Origin: HGM04593 sp045631905
GTDB lineage: Bacteria; Bacteroidota; Bacteroidia; Bacteroidales; Bacteroidaceae
Length of the DNA stretch: 56,801 nt
Direction: 5' to 3'
NCBI GenBank assembly: GCA_045631905.1
Contig: JAZQVO010000004.1
Span: 1-56,801, forward strand
Shown here: one piece after another, positions 1 through 8,500 of the stretch
Numbering within the stretch: position 1 is the first letter of the stretch
Layout: each line of letters opens with the position of its first letter
Notes under the pieces: model-generated
Databases searched by the model: none
Seen by the model: the letters and a program-made list of their open reading frames with translations, nothing else
What the model was told of the DNA's origin: nothing
Made by a program: the position numbers and the translations under genes

Positions 1-219
1 GTCCTTGAACTTGACATCAATGCGGCCATTGGCATAGAACTTTATGCTCAGGGCATTGGTGGTTGTCAGGTCGTACCATCGGGAGATATCGACATTACGG
101 GTATCGAGTCCCATAATCATTCCAATACTTCCACAGAGCACATCATCTCAACCAAAGGCAATACCTGATAGTAGGTCGGTGTGACCTCTCTGAATGTTGT
201 TAAATACTGATTGTGACAT
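1..219 (-). pseudogene. Interrupted, edge-truncated ORF of unknown family
   Basis: A reading frame opens with ATG at 219-217 (MSQSVFNNIQRG...), meets TGA at 150-148 after 23 codons, then stays open in the same frame to the window edge for 49 more codons. The second part (motifs DTRNVDIS, RWYDLTTTNALS, IKFYANGRIDVKF) reads like real protein on both sides of the stop, so the simplest view is one gene broken by a nonsense change (for example TGG to TGA). An in-frame TAA lies just upstream of the ATG. The tail vaguely resembles the end of DUF4942-type accessory proteins of Bacteroides, but I cannot assign it. TGA is an ordinary stop elsewhere in this window, so recoding is unlikely. Confidence 0.45.
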
Positions 220-259
220 AACATTATATATTTCTTGTTAGTCCAGCTACAAAATTGTT

Positions 260-433
260 ATGTCATTTTCTTTATCTCATATAGAGTTTTTAGGGATAGA
301 TTCTTATAATTGGAGAAAAAATCGTATCTTTGTACTTATAAAAGAGTTATTTGAAAAGCATGAGGAATATAGTGTAACAAAACAAGTTAGCAATTTCTTA
401 TCCATTGCCCATTCTCATGCAAGTTCTTCTTAA
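260..433 (+). CDS. Possible 57-residue small protein, unknown
   Basis: An ATG at 260 begins an uninterrupted frame to TAA at 431-433. The peptide (begins MSFSLSHIEFLGIDSYNW, ends SIAHSHASSS) has a mixed, protein-like composition with a basic and hydrophobic middle, no signal peptide and no recognised domain. There is no clear Shine-Dalgarno sequence, which is not decisive in Bacteroidota. A promoter-like TATCTTTG sits inside the frame at 325-332, which argues either that the frame is chance or that a second transcript starts within it. It may be the end of a decayed accessory gene. Low confidence. Confidence 0.2.
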   Translation: MSFSLSHIEFLGIDSYNWRKNRIFVLIKELFEKHEEYSVTKQVSNFLSIAHSHASSS

Positions 434-467
434 TGGTTTGATACTCAAAGATTCTTAATCAAACTAC

Positions 468-589
468 ATCAAATATACAAACAAACGAGCGAAAAACATG
501 AAGTTTACTTTAATGTTTTTCACAGCGAGTGCAGTATATATTCGATTTTTTATATCAAATATACTTACAAACGAGCGAAAAACATGAAG
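468..589. repeat. Two 36-bp direct repeats 50 bp apart
   Basis: Copies at 468-503 and 554-589 differ at only two positions. Both start ATCAAATATAC and end with GCGAAAAACATGAAG. Just after the first copy, GAAAAACAT (491-499) can pair with ATGTTTTTC (512-520) to form a hairpin with further pairing inside the loop. The spacing is 86 bp start to start. This could be the trace of a duplication or a recombination site. Confidence 0.75.
498..587 (+). CDS. Possible 29-residue hydrophobic peptide
   Basis: A short frame starts at the ATG that ends the first 36-bp repeat and stops at the TGA formed at the end of the second copy. The peptide (begins MKFTLMFFTASAVYIRFF, ends TNERKT) has a hydrophobic centre and a charged tail, the general look of small membrane peptides including type I toxins. 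Nothing else supports it: no family, no clear ribosome site, and the frame may simply be a by-product of the repeat. Confidence 0.12.
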   Translation: MKFTLMFFTASAVYIRFFISNILTNERKT

Positions 590-771
590 CATGCTTGAAA
601 ATATTCTACATATAAACAAAAAACATCAAATAAAATATTGTGTACAAGATAATAGACATCTACGGCAAAGTGATGTTTGCATCTGTTTTTTAATCCTTTT
701 TTAATGTTCCATCTCGGCTTGTTGCGATATTTTTTGTATTTTCGCCTTGTTATTAATTAGAAAAGGGTATT

Positions 772-1479
772 ATGAGCGATAGATGGTTGCAACGTGGCGA
801 GTTGTTGTTGGGCGATGAGAGGCAGGAACGTCTTGCTCGCGCCCGCGTGTTGGTTGTGGGGCTTGGAGGCGTGGGCTCATGGGTGGCCGAGATGCTCTGT
901 CGTGCCGGTGTAGGCTCTATGACACTTGTCGATGCCGACGAGGTAGATGTTACAAACATAAACAGGCAGATGCCGGCTCTCTCTTCGACCGTGGGCAAGC
1001 CTAAGTGCGAGGTTGTTGCCGAACGTCTCTTGGCCATAAACCCCTCTTTGCAACTATGTGTAAAGAGGATATTTATAGACAAAGATAATATCCCGACGTT
1101 GTTGCAGGAGCAAGAATATGATTTTGTTGTCGATGCAATAGATACCATGCCTTCGAAAGTGGCACTTATTATCAGGTGCTGGGAGAGTGGTGTGAAGATT
1201 GTCTCGAGCATGGGGGCCGGAGCAAAGATGAACCTTGCCGATATACGCATGGGCGATTTATGGAAAAGCGAGCACTGCACGCTTGCAAAGAACCTTCGTC
1301 GCATGTTGCGCGACTATCGTGGCAGGTATAAATTACCCGTGGTGTTCAGCATGGAGCAACCACATGCCGACGCTATTAAACCATCGCCCGAGGGTGGCAA
1401 GCCCATAATAGGCTCCTTGGGATATTTCACAGCAACATTCGGCTGTTACCTTGCCGAATATGTAATAAAAGAGTTATGA
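772..1479 (+). CDS. tcdA: tRNA threonylcarbamoyladenosine dehydratase TcdA
   Basis: An E1-like/ThiF-fold enzyme that uses ATP to cyclise t6A37 of ANN-decoding tRNAs to ct6A. The 235-residue protein has the nucleotide-binding GLGGVGSWVAEML segment (residues 30-42), the LVDADEVDVTNINRQ segment that follows in this family, and the TcdA-type SMGAGAKMNLADIRMGDLWK stretch. It is a little shorter than the E. coli protein (268 residues), mainly at the C-terminal end. The stop TGA overlaps the ATG of the next gene (ATGA), so the two are co-translated. TsaE, which acts earlier in the same modification pathway, is encoded elsewhere in this window. Other ThiF relatives are unlikely because no sulfur-carrier partner or CxxC pair is seen. 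Confidence 0.92.
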   Translation: MSDRWLQRGELLLGDERQERLARARVLVVGLGGVGSWVAEMLCRAGVGSMTLVDADEVDVTNINRQMPALSSTVGKPKCEVVAERLLAINPSLQLCVKRIFIDKDNIPTLLQEQEYDFVVDAIDTMPSKVALIIRCWESGVKIVSSMGAGAKMNLADIRMGDLWKSEHCTLAKNLRRMLRDYRGRYKLPVVFSMEQPHADAIKPSPEGGKPIIGSLGYFTATFGCYLAEYVIKEL

Positions 1480-2129
1480 TAGAGATAAGCAATATAACAA
1501 AGAATTTCGGGAACTTGCAGGTGTTGCGCGGTGTAAACATGCGCATAGGCAAGGGAGAGGTTGTGAGCATAGTGGGGCCGAGTGGGGCCGGAAAAACAAC
1601 CCTGCTACAAATAATAGGCACGCTCGAACGCCCAACATCGGGCAGTGTGCGTTTCTTGGGCGAGGAACTTGCGACAAAGAGCGACAAGCAGTTGGCCACT
1701 TTCAGAAACAGGCAGGTGGGCTTTGTTTTTCAGTTTCATCAACTATTGCCCGAATTTACAGCTCTCGAAAACGTTATTATCCCGGCCCTTATAGCCGGGC
1801 GCAATCGTGCAGAGGCCGAAAAAGAGGCCATGGAGTTGCTGGCTATAATGGGGGTTGCCGAACGCGCCTCGCACAAGCCATCGGAGATGTCGGGTGGAGA
1901 GAATCAACGTGTGGCGGTGGCTCGTGCACTCATAAACCGTCCGTCTCTCATTCTGGCCGATGAGCCGTCGGGCAGTCTCGACAGCAAAAACAGGCAGGAG
2001 CTACACAAATTGTTCTTTGAGCTACGCGACCGTTACAACCAAACGTTCCTCATCGTCACGCACGACGAAGAGCTTGCCTCGATGAGCGACCGCACAATAC
2101 GCATGGTTGACGGCCTGGTAAAGGAGTAA
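1476..2129 (+). CDS. lolD: LolD-like ABC transporter ATP-binding protein
   Basis: A 217-residue ATPase subunit of the MacB/LolD type. Visible motifs: Walker A GPSGAGKTT (34-42), Q-loop in VGFVFQFHQLLPEF, signature MSGGENQRVAVARAL (138-152), Walker B LILADEPSGSLDS (158-170) and the switch His in VTHDEEL. The pattern FQFHQLLPEFTALENV is characteristic of LolD, which with LolC/E releases lipoproteins from the inner membrane to LolA. No permease gene is next to it; in Bacteroidales this ATPase is often encoded apart from LolC/E, so the partner is inferred. FtsE is the main alternative but fits the motif less well. It starts inside the stop of tcdA. Confidence 0.85.
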   Translation: MIEISNITKNFGNLQVLRGVNMRIGKGEVVSIVGPSGAGKTTLLQIIGTLERPTSGSVRFLGEELATKSDKQLATFRNRQVGFVFQFHQLLPEFTALENVIIPALIAGRNRAEAEKEAMELLAIMGVAERASHKPSEMSGGENQRVAVARALINRPSLILADEPSGSLDSKNRQELHKLFFELRDRYNQTFLIVTHDEELASMSDRTIRMVDGLVKE

Positions 2130-2206
2130 AAAAGGAATTTTAAGGCTGTTTTTTCAACCTTTTGCCGTTTTGTCAGTCTAAAAATTAAAAGATAAAAAAA
2201 AGATAT

Positions 2207-2686
2207 ATGAAAAAGATTGTTTTTATAGCCTTTGCTATTTGCATGGCTCTTTCGGCCACTGCACAGAAGAATGTGCACAGAGCGCCGGCACGTGCAATTA
2301 ACCCAAGTCCCGAGGAAAGGGCCTTTTGGCAGACACAGAGCCTGAACCAGGTTCTGCAACTCGACAGCGTTCAGTTTCAGGCAATATTCCTTATGAATTA
2401 TGCCGATATTATGGCAGGTGACAGCATCTCGGCCCAGCGTAAAGCCGGCCCCGAGAAGAGAGTGCGTCCCACCGACGAGGAGCGTAAGATGCGTCGCGAA
2501 GCAATGGTGAAACGTCGCGAGATGCGCGAACAGCAGATGAAGCAGATACTCACCGAGGAGCAATATAAAAAATATGTCGAGCAGATGAAGGAGATGCGTA
2601 AAAACGCGCGCCCCATGCGCCAAAGAAGAGGCGAAAGGCCCGGCTCCTTCCCCGAACCGGGTGCCGAACCCGAATTTAAAGAGTAG
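2207..2686 (+). CDS. Periplasmic LTxxQ-motif (Spy/CpxP-like) protein
   Basis: A 159-residue secreted protein with a signal peptide (MKKIVFIAFAICMALSATAQ, cleavage after the ATA-Q region). The mature part is rich in Arg, Lys, Glu and Met and predicted to be helical. The segment QILTEEQYKKYVEQMKEM (about 118-135) carries one LTxxQ motif as in Spy/CpxP and the DUF4890 proteins of Bacteroides. Relatives act as periplasmic chaperones or envelope stress sensors; that role is inferred here. The C-terminus is Pro/Arg/Glu rich and probably disordered. It follows lolD by 77 bp and is closed by a perfect 42-bp palindrome. Confidence 0.7.
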   Translation: MKKIVFIAFAICMALSATAQKNVHRAPARAINPSPEERAFWQTQSLNQVLQLDSVQFQAIFLMNYADIMAGDSISAQRKAGPEKRVRPTDEERKMRREAMVKRREMREQQMKQILTEEQYKKYVEQMKEMRKNARPMRQRRGERPGSFPEPGAEPEFKE

Positions 2687-2708
2687 GCTACTATTTTAGT
2701 AATAACAG

Positions 2709-2750
2709 ACAAAGAGGCCGACTAAAAAATTTTTTAGTCGGCCTCTTTGT
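2709..2750. terminator. Perfect 42-bp palindrome, bidirectional terminator
   Basis: The 21 bases from 2709 to 2729 (ACAAAGAGGCCGAC then TAAAAAA) are exactly complementary to 2730-2750. With A-tracts and T-tracts around the centre it can act as a Rho-independent terminator on either strand. It ends the lolD/LTxxQ unit and lies directly before the next promoter. Confidence 0.85.
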
Positions 2751-2752
2751 TG

Positions 2753-2760
2753 TATCTTCG
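2753..2760 (+). promoter_or_regulatory. -7 element (TATCTTCG) for the ABC-F gene
   Basis: TATCTTCG matches the Bacteroidota -7 consensus TAnnTTTG at all but one position and ends 23 bases before the ATG at 2784. No clear TTG -33 element is seen because that region is occupied by the terminator palindrome. Confidence 0.5.
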
Positions 2761-2783
2761 CATAATAAAAACCAATAAAGATA

Positions 2784-4655
2784 ATGGCAATAGACCTTCA
2801 AATAGATGGAGTATCAAAGAGATTCGGTGAGCTGGAGCTCTTTTCGGGCATCTCCTTTGTGGTAGAGGAGCGCAAACGCATAGGTCTCATAGCGTGCAAC
2901 GGAAAAGGTAAAAGTACCCTGTTGAAAATAATTGCAGGTGAGGAGCCTTGTGACGGCGGTAACATAACCACCCGCAACGGTATAAGAGTGGGGTATCTTG
3001 AACAGGAGCCCGACTTTGCCGGGGAGCTTACCGTGTTGGAGGCCTGCCTGCAACGAAACAACGAGAAAGCGCAGGTGGTGGCACGTTACGAGAAGGCTTT
3101 GCAGGAGGGCGACGACAAACAACTGCAAAGCCTCATGGAGGAGATGGACAGCCTCGATGCCTGGGATTACGAGAACCGCGCAAAGCAGGTGCTTACCAAG
3201 CTTAAAATATTGCGTTTCGACCAGCCTGTCAAGGAGTTGTCGGGAGGTCAGAAGAAGAGAATCGCTCTTGCCTCTGTTCTCATAGAACAGCCCGAGCTGA
3301 TGATTCTCGACGAACCTACCAACCACCTCGACCTCGAGATGGTAGAGTGGCTCGAGGAGTATCTCTCGCGCATGAGCGGTAGCCTGCTCATGGTTACACA
3401 CGACCGTTATTTTCTCGACAATGTTTGCAACGAGATAATAGAGATTGACGACAACACGATATATCGCTACAAGGGTAATTACAGCTATTTTCTGCAAAAA
3501 CGCGAAGAGCGTCTGCAAAATCTTGCGGCGGAGACGGCACGTGCCCGCAACCTTCTACGTACCGAGCTCGACTGGATGCGTCGTCAGCCACAAGCGCGTG
3601 CTCACAAAGCAAAATACCGCATCGACGCTTTTTACAAGCTCGAAGAGAAGGCGGCGGCCATGCGCGACGACTCAAAGGTCTCTTTGGAGGTTAAGGCACA
3701 GTACATAGGCAATAAAATATTTGTCATGCGTGCCCTCTCAAAGGCCTTCCCGGGCAAGGTCATCACAAAAGATTTTTATTACACCTTCTCGCGTTACGAA
3801 AAGCTTGGTATAGTAGGTAATAACGGTACGGGAAAATCGACCTTTATAAAAATGTTGCTCGGTAAGGTAGCCCCCGATAGCGGTACCATAGAGGTGGGCG
3901 AAACGGTAAAGTGGGGTTATTACAGCCAGGACGGTCTTGCTTTTAATGAGCAGATGAAGGTGATAGATGTTGTAAAGAATATTGCCGAAGTTATCCCTGT
4001 GGGGAACAAAATGCTCACAGCCTCACAATTTTTACAACATTTTCTCTTCTCGCCCGAAAAACAATACAACTATGTGTACAAGTTGAGCGGTGGAGAAAAG
4101 CGCAGGCTTTATCTCTGCACGGTGCTCATGAGTAACCCAAATTTCCTTGTCCTCGACGAGCCTACCAACGACCTTGATATTGAAACCTTACAGGTGCTCG
4201 AAGAGTATTTAAAGGATTTTAAAGGTTGTGTGATAGTGGTAAGCCACGACCGTTATTTTATGGACAAGGTGGTGGACCACATATTTGTATTTAATGGTGA
4301 GGGCGACATAAAAGATTTTCCCGGCAACTATTCGGAATATCGCGACTGGCGCGAGGAGGAGCGCATGCTTCTCTCGAAAGCGACAGCCGAAAAGACGGCA
4401 AAAACAGCACCCGTCAAGCAGACATACCGCACCGAGGATAAACGTAAGCTCACCTTTAAGGAGAAGCGCGAATATGAGGCTTTGGAGCAGGAGATAGCTA
4501 TGCTCGAAGAGGAAAAGAGAGCCTTGGAGCTGGAGATGAGCACGGGCTTGCTCGACACAGCTGTGCTACTCGAAAAATCCAAGCGCATACAAGAGGTAAT
4601 AGAGTTTATAGACGAAAAGAGCATGCGTTGGCTCGAACTAAGCGAGTTTGCGTGA
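2784..4655 (+). CDS. ABC-F family ATPase (Uup-like)
   Basis: A 623-residue soluble protein with two ABC domains in tandem and no membrane segments. The first domain has Walker A CNGKGKSTLL (the first Gly of the P-loop is Ala/Cys), signature LSGGQKKRIALA and Walker B LMILDEPTNHLD. The second has VGNNGTGKSTF, LSGGEKRRLYLC and FLVLDEPTNDLD. The inter-domain linker is short and basic (ELDWMRRQPQARAHKAKYR). A C-terminal coiled coil (about 555-615, EKREYEALEQEIAMLEEEKR) resembles the Uup C-terminal domain. ABC-F proteins work on the ribosome, resolving stalled complexes or giving antibiotic protection; the coiled-coil tail points to housekeeping Uup rather than a resistance determinant. It is transcribed from its own promoter. 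Confidence 0.9.
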   Translation: MAIDLQIDGVSKRFGELELFSGISFVVEERKRIGLIACNGKGKSTLLKIIAGEEPCDGGNITTRNGIRVGYLEQEPDFAGELTVLEACLQRNNEKAQVVARYEKALQEGDDKQLQSLMEEMDSLDAWDYENRAKQVLTKLKILRFDQPVKELSGGQKKRIALASVLIEQPELMILDEPTNHLDLEMVEWLEEYLSRMSGSLLMVTHDRYFLDNVCNEIIEIDDNTIYRYKGNYSYFLQKREERLQNLAAETARARNLLRTELDWMRRQPQARAHKAKYRIDAFYKLEEKAAAMRDDSKVSLEVKAQYIGNKIFVMRALSKAFPGKVITKDFYYTFSRYEKLGIVGNNGTGKSTFIKMLLGKVAPDSGTIEVGETVKWGYYSQDGLAFNEQMKVIDVVKNIAEVIPVGNKMLTASQFLQHFLFSPEKQYNYVYKLSGGEKRRLYLCTVLMSNPNFLVLDEPTNDLDIETLQVLEEYLKDFKGCVIVVSHDRYFMDKVVDHIFVFNGEGDIKDFPGNYSEYRDWREEERMLLSKATAEKTAKTAPVKQTYRTEDKRKLTFKEKREYEALEQEIAMLEEEKRALELEMSTGLLDTAVLLEKSKRIQEVIEFIDEKSMRWLELSEFA

Positions 4656-4707
4656 GTAACCTGTATTTGTTAAAATTGTTTTCAAAAAACAAGAAAATAA
4701 AGAGAGT

Positions 4708-5454
4708 ATGAACGATAATCTTAAAATAGACCGTTTCCCCTATTTTGCCGAAACATTTATTGTGGACAAAATAGGTCGTGTGCGTCCTACAACCCTTTGT
4801 AATCAGATGCTTACCTGCGGTGGTCGTCACGGCGAGACGCGTGGCTTTGGTGCTACAACCACGTTGGGTTGGGTGCTGGCACGTTTGGCGCTTCACATAG
4901 ATAGGTTACCTGTTTGGCGCGAAAGGTACTACATAGAAACATGGGTGCGCAACCTTTATCATGGCTTTACCGACCGTTGTATAAGAGTAGTAGACGAGGA
5001 GGGTAATGTGATTGCGTCGATGCTTGCAACATTTGCAATGATAAACCTTGAAACACGAACCTCGGTAGAGCTTAACGGGGATATAGGTATGAGGCTTTTG
5101 GAGTGTATATTGCCCTTGGAGCCCTTTCCTATAAAAAGGATACCATCGATACCGCGCACCCCTGTCGAAGAGGTCTCCTTTACACGCTACCCGCAGTACA
5201 GCGATGTGGACATAAACGGACACATGAACAGCATACGTATGCTCGACCATATTCTCGATTCGTTTCCTGTTGAGTATCTTAATACCCATAACATGACCGA
5301 TTTTGTGGTGAGCTACATGCAGGAGGGTGCCGCCGACGAGTTACTCTCTTATGGCGTAAAGGAACTTGCCGAGAATCACTATCTTGCACAGGTGACAAAG
5401 GAGAATGGGGTGGTAGCATCGCGTTGCGAGCTTAAATTCACGGCGATAGAGTAG
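4708..5454 (+). CDS. Acyl-ACP thioesterase (FatA/FatB family)
   Basis: A 248-residue cytoplasmic thioesterase that releases fatty acids from acyl carrier protein. Two hot-dog domains are visible: residues 1-130 (with MLTCGGRHGETRGFG and the WRERYYIETWVRN strand) and about 150-248. The second contains the family motif YSDVDINGHMNSIRML, with the Asp, Asn and His expected in the active site of the plant FatA/B and bacterial PF01643 enzymes. There is no signal peptide. It follows the ABC-F gene by 52 bp and probably shares its transcript. A strong convergent hairpin follows. Chain-length preference cannot be told from sequence alone. Confidence 0.88.
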   Translation: MNDNLKIDRFPYFAETFIVDKIGRVRPTTLCNQMLTCGGRHGETRGFGATTTLGWVLARLALHIDRLPVWRERYYIETWVRNLYHGFTDRCIRVVDEEGNVIASMLATFAMINLETRTSVELNGDIGMRLLECILPLEPFPIKRIPSIPRTPVEEVSFTRYPQYSDVDINGHMNSIRMLDHILDSFPVEYLNTHNMTDFVVSYMQEGAADELLSYGVKELAENHYLAQVTKENGVVASRCELKFTAIE

Positions 5455-5473
5455 TTTCTTGTTTACTTACTTG

Positions 5474-5505
5474 ACAGCCCCGGCATGCACGCATGCCGGG
5501 GCTGT
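5474..5505. terminator. Bidirectional terminator between convergent units
   Basis: A 14-bp perfect GC-rich stem (ACAGCCCCGGCATG, 5474-5487, with 5492-5505) and a four-base loop. It lies between the thioesterase gene on the plus strand and the RND pump gene on the minus strand, so it can serve both. Confidence 0.85.
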
Positions 5506-5508
5506 TGG

Positions 5509-8500
5509 TTATTCAGCTTTCTTGCTCTTTTTGCCCGTAATCTTCTCTTCGAGCATCTGTACCCACTCATACCAATTTGGTATATATAGTGTTGCTATAA
5601 GTGTGTTGAGGAGCATGCCCATTACAACCGCCGCACCCAGCGACAGGCGAGCGTTGGCACCGGCTCCACCGGCAAAGAGCAGGGGCATAACACCGAGAAC
5701 AAAGGCAAAAGAGGTCATTAGTATCGGTCGCAGTCGCACGTGTCCGGCCTCGGCGGCGCTGTCGCGTATCGTGTTGCCTGCGTTGCGAAAATCGCGGGCA
5801 AACTCAACTATAAGAATGCCGTTTTTTGCGCTCAGGGCTATGAGAAGTATTATTCCAATTTGTGTGTATATGCTCACCGGAATATCGAACAGCCAACAGC
5901 CGACGATGGCACCCAGAAGGGCTATGGGTACTCCTGTGATAGCCGCCACGGGGCTTCCCCAGCTCTCGTATTGTGCCGAAAGTACAAGGTAGGCTACAAG
6001 AATAGCTATGAGGAATATTATTGTTGTGCTGCTGCCAGCCTTCTTCTCTTGGTAGGCGACACCGGTCCATTCATATCCAAACTCGTTGCCTAATTGTGCT
6101 TTGACCAACTGCTCTACCTCTTGCATAAGCTCGCTCGAGCTATACCCGGGGGCTATGTTGCAGGTGAGTGTGGCGCTGTTGTACATGTTGTATCGCCCTA
6201 ATTGGTCTATACCGAGAATCTCCTCAATGCTTATAAAACTGCCGAAAGGTACCATCTCGCCTTTGTCGTTGGCAAGGCTCAGACGCAGTACGCTGTCTAT
6301 CACCTTCTGGCTCCTCTCGCCGGCAGCCATCTTTACCTGCCATATACGTCCCAGCATTATAAAGTCGTTTACATAGATGGCTCCCATGTAGTAGCTCAGC
6401 GTTGAAAGCACGTCTCCCATGTCGAGCCCCATGGATATAGCCTTCTCGCGGTCGATGTTAAGAAAATACTGCGGTACGTTTGCCTCGTATGAACTATTCA
6501 TGCTCTCAACCGAAGGGGTGGTGCGGTAGTTGGCAAGAAGGGCGTCCACGGCTTTCTGCAACTCGGTGGTGCCGAGTGCTTTTCTGTCCTCGAGCTGGAG
6601 TTGCAGGCCTCCCACGTTGCCTATACCCGGTATTGCGGGCGGTACTATTGCAAAGCATTGTGCCTCTTCAATCTCCACGTAGGCCTGTCGGTTGAACCGC
6701 TCCACTATGGCGGCGGCCTTTTCGCTCTTTTTCTTTCTGAGGCTCCAATCTTTCAGCACCACAAACACGCTGGCGGCATTGCTCTGCTGTCCGTTATTCA
6801 TTATGCTGTATCCGCTGATGCTTATATTGGTTTTAACCTCGGGGTATTCTGCCACAATCTTTTCTACCTTTGCCGCTACTGCCTCGGTACGGCTGAGTGA
6901 GGCGGCAGGGGGGAGCTGTACGGCTATGATAAAGTAGCCGTCGTCCTCGTCGGGTATGAATGTGGTGGGCCACGATGCGAACATGTAGAGGGCAAGCAGT
7001 GACATAATGACAAAGCTGCTACCTGCTATCCATGCGTGGTGCAACAAGTATCCTACTATCTTGTCGTAGAACCGCTGAATCTTGTCGTATGCCTTGTTGA
7101 AGGCTTTGAAAAAACGCCCCTCTTTATCTTTGTTTGCCGGGCGCAACAGCAAGGCGCAGAGCGCAGGGGTGAGGGTGAGCGAGTTGAAACCGCTTAATAG
7201 GGTGGCGGTGGCAATAGTCAGGGCAAACTGTTTGTACATCTGTCCCGATATACCGCTTATCATGGTGGTTGGCAGGAAGACTGCCATCATCACCAGCACA
7301 ACACCTATGATGGGGCCGGCAATCTCCTCCATGGCTTTTTCGGTGGCACGGCGTGCGTCTAACCTGCCTTCGTCTATTATTCGGGTGGCATTCTCCACAA
7401 CTACTATGGCATCGTCTACCACAATAGCGATGGCAAGTATGAGGCCGAAGAGCGATAGTGTGTTGATGGAGAAACCGAGTAGCTCCATGACGGCAAGTGT
7501 GCCGATGAGAGATACAGGTATCGTGAGGCATGGTATGAGCGTTGCTCGCCAATTTTGCAAAAAGAGGAATATTACCAATATCACAAGCAGGGTGGTCTCG
7601 ACAAAGGTGTATAGCACCTCGTGAATAGAGCTTCGCATGACATCTGTGGTGTCGAGCGCGATGCTGTATTCTACCTGTGGTGGGAAACTCTCTTTCAGCT
7701 CCTCCATCTTTGCTCTCACAGCCTTGGAGACGGCAAGCGAGCTTGAACCGGGTAGCTGATAGACGGCGAGCGCGGCGGTGGGCTTCCCACCGAGCTTCGA
7801 CGATGAGGCGTAGGTCTCGCTACCAATCTCAATATCGGCAATATCGCGTAGGCGTAACATGTTCACACCATCGTTGCGCAGTACAATGTTGGCAAATTCC
7901 TCGGCATCTTTGAGCCGTCCGTGCACGTTGAGGGTATATTGGAAAGCGTTGTCGGCATCGGGGCCAAGTGTCTGTCCCACATAGCCGGCCGAGACGGCAA
8001 GGTTCTGTTTGGATATTGCTCCATAGACCTCGGCAGGTGATATACCTCTTATGCGCATTGCTTCGGGGTTGAGCCACACACGCATGGAGTAGTTGCCTGC
8101 TCCCATTATATTTACCGCGCCTACGCCGGGTGTTCGGGTGAGCTGGTCTACTATTTGTAACTCAGCATAGTTGGAGAGGTAGAGCTGGTTATAGGTGCTG
8201 TCGCCTGTGAGGGTGATGAAAAGAACGACGTTCGACGACTGTTTCTGCACGGTTACTCCCTGTTGTGTAACCTCAGATGGCAGGGAGTTCAGGGCTATGT
8301 TTACTCGGTTCTGCACAAGAACGGTTGCCATGTCGATGTCGGTGCCCACCTCAAATGTTACGGTGAGCCTGTATGTACCGGCCGACGATGAGGTTGATGT
8401 CATGTAAATCATGTTATCTACGCCGTTTACCTGTTGCTCTATGGGTATACCCACAGTTTGTGCTATTGTTTCGGCACTTGCGCCGGGGTATATGGCGTTT

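Larger units (their letters stand above)
220..771. other. AT-rich intergenic patch without a convincing gene
   Basis: This 550-bp stretch is clearly richer in A+T than its surroundings. It contains a good -7-like element (TATCTTTG, 325-332, + strand), a 36-bp direct repeat (468-503 and 554-589) with a hairpin after its first copy, and two tiny ORFs described separately. A possible -7 element for the next gene (TATTTTCG, 737-744) lies about 28 bases before its ATG. No transposase or integrase remnant is legible. Confidence 0.5.

Noticed and set aside
1..219. TGA recoding (as Trp or selenocysteine)
   Set aside because: TGA is used as a normal stop in this window, for example by tcdA and the first SusC gene, and no selenocysteine-type stem loop was seen after the codon.
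468..589. CRISPR-like spacing (36-bp repeats with a 50-bp gap)
   Set aside because: Only two copies are present, with two mismatches, an AT-rich spacer with an open frame, and no cas gene nearby.
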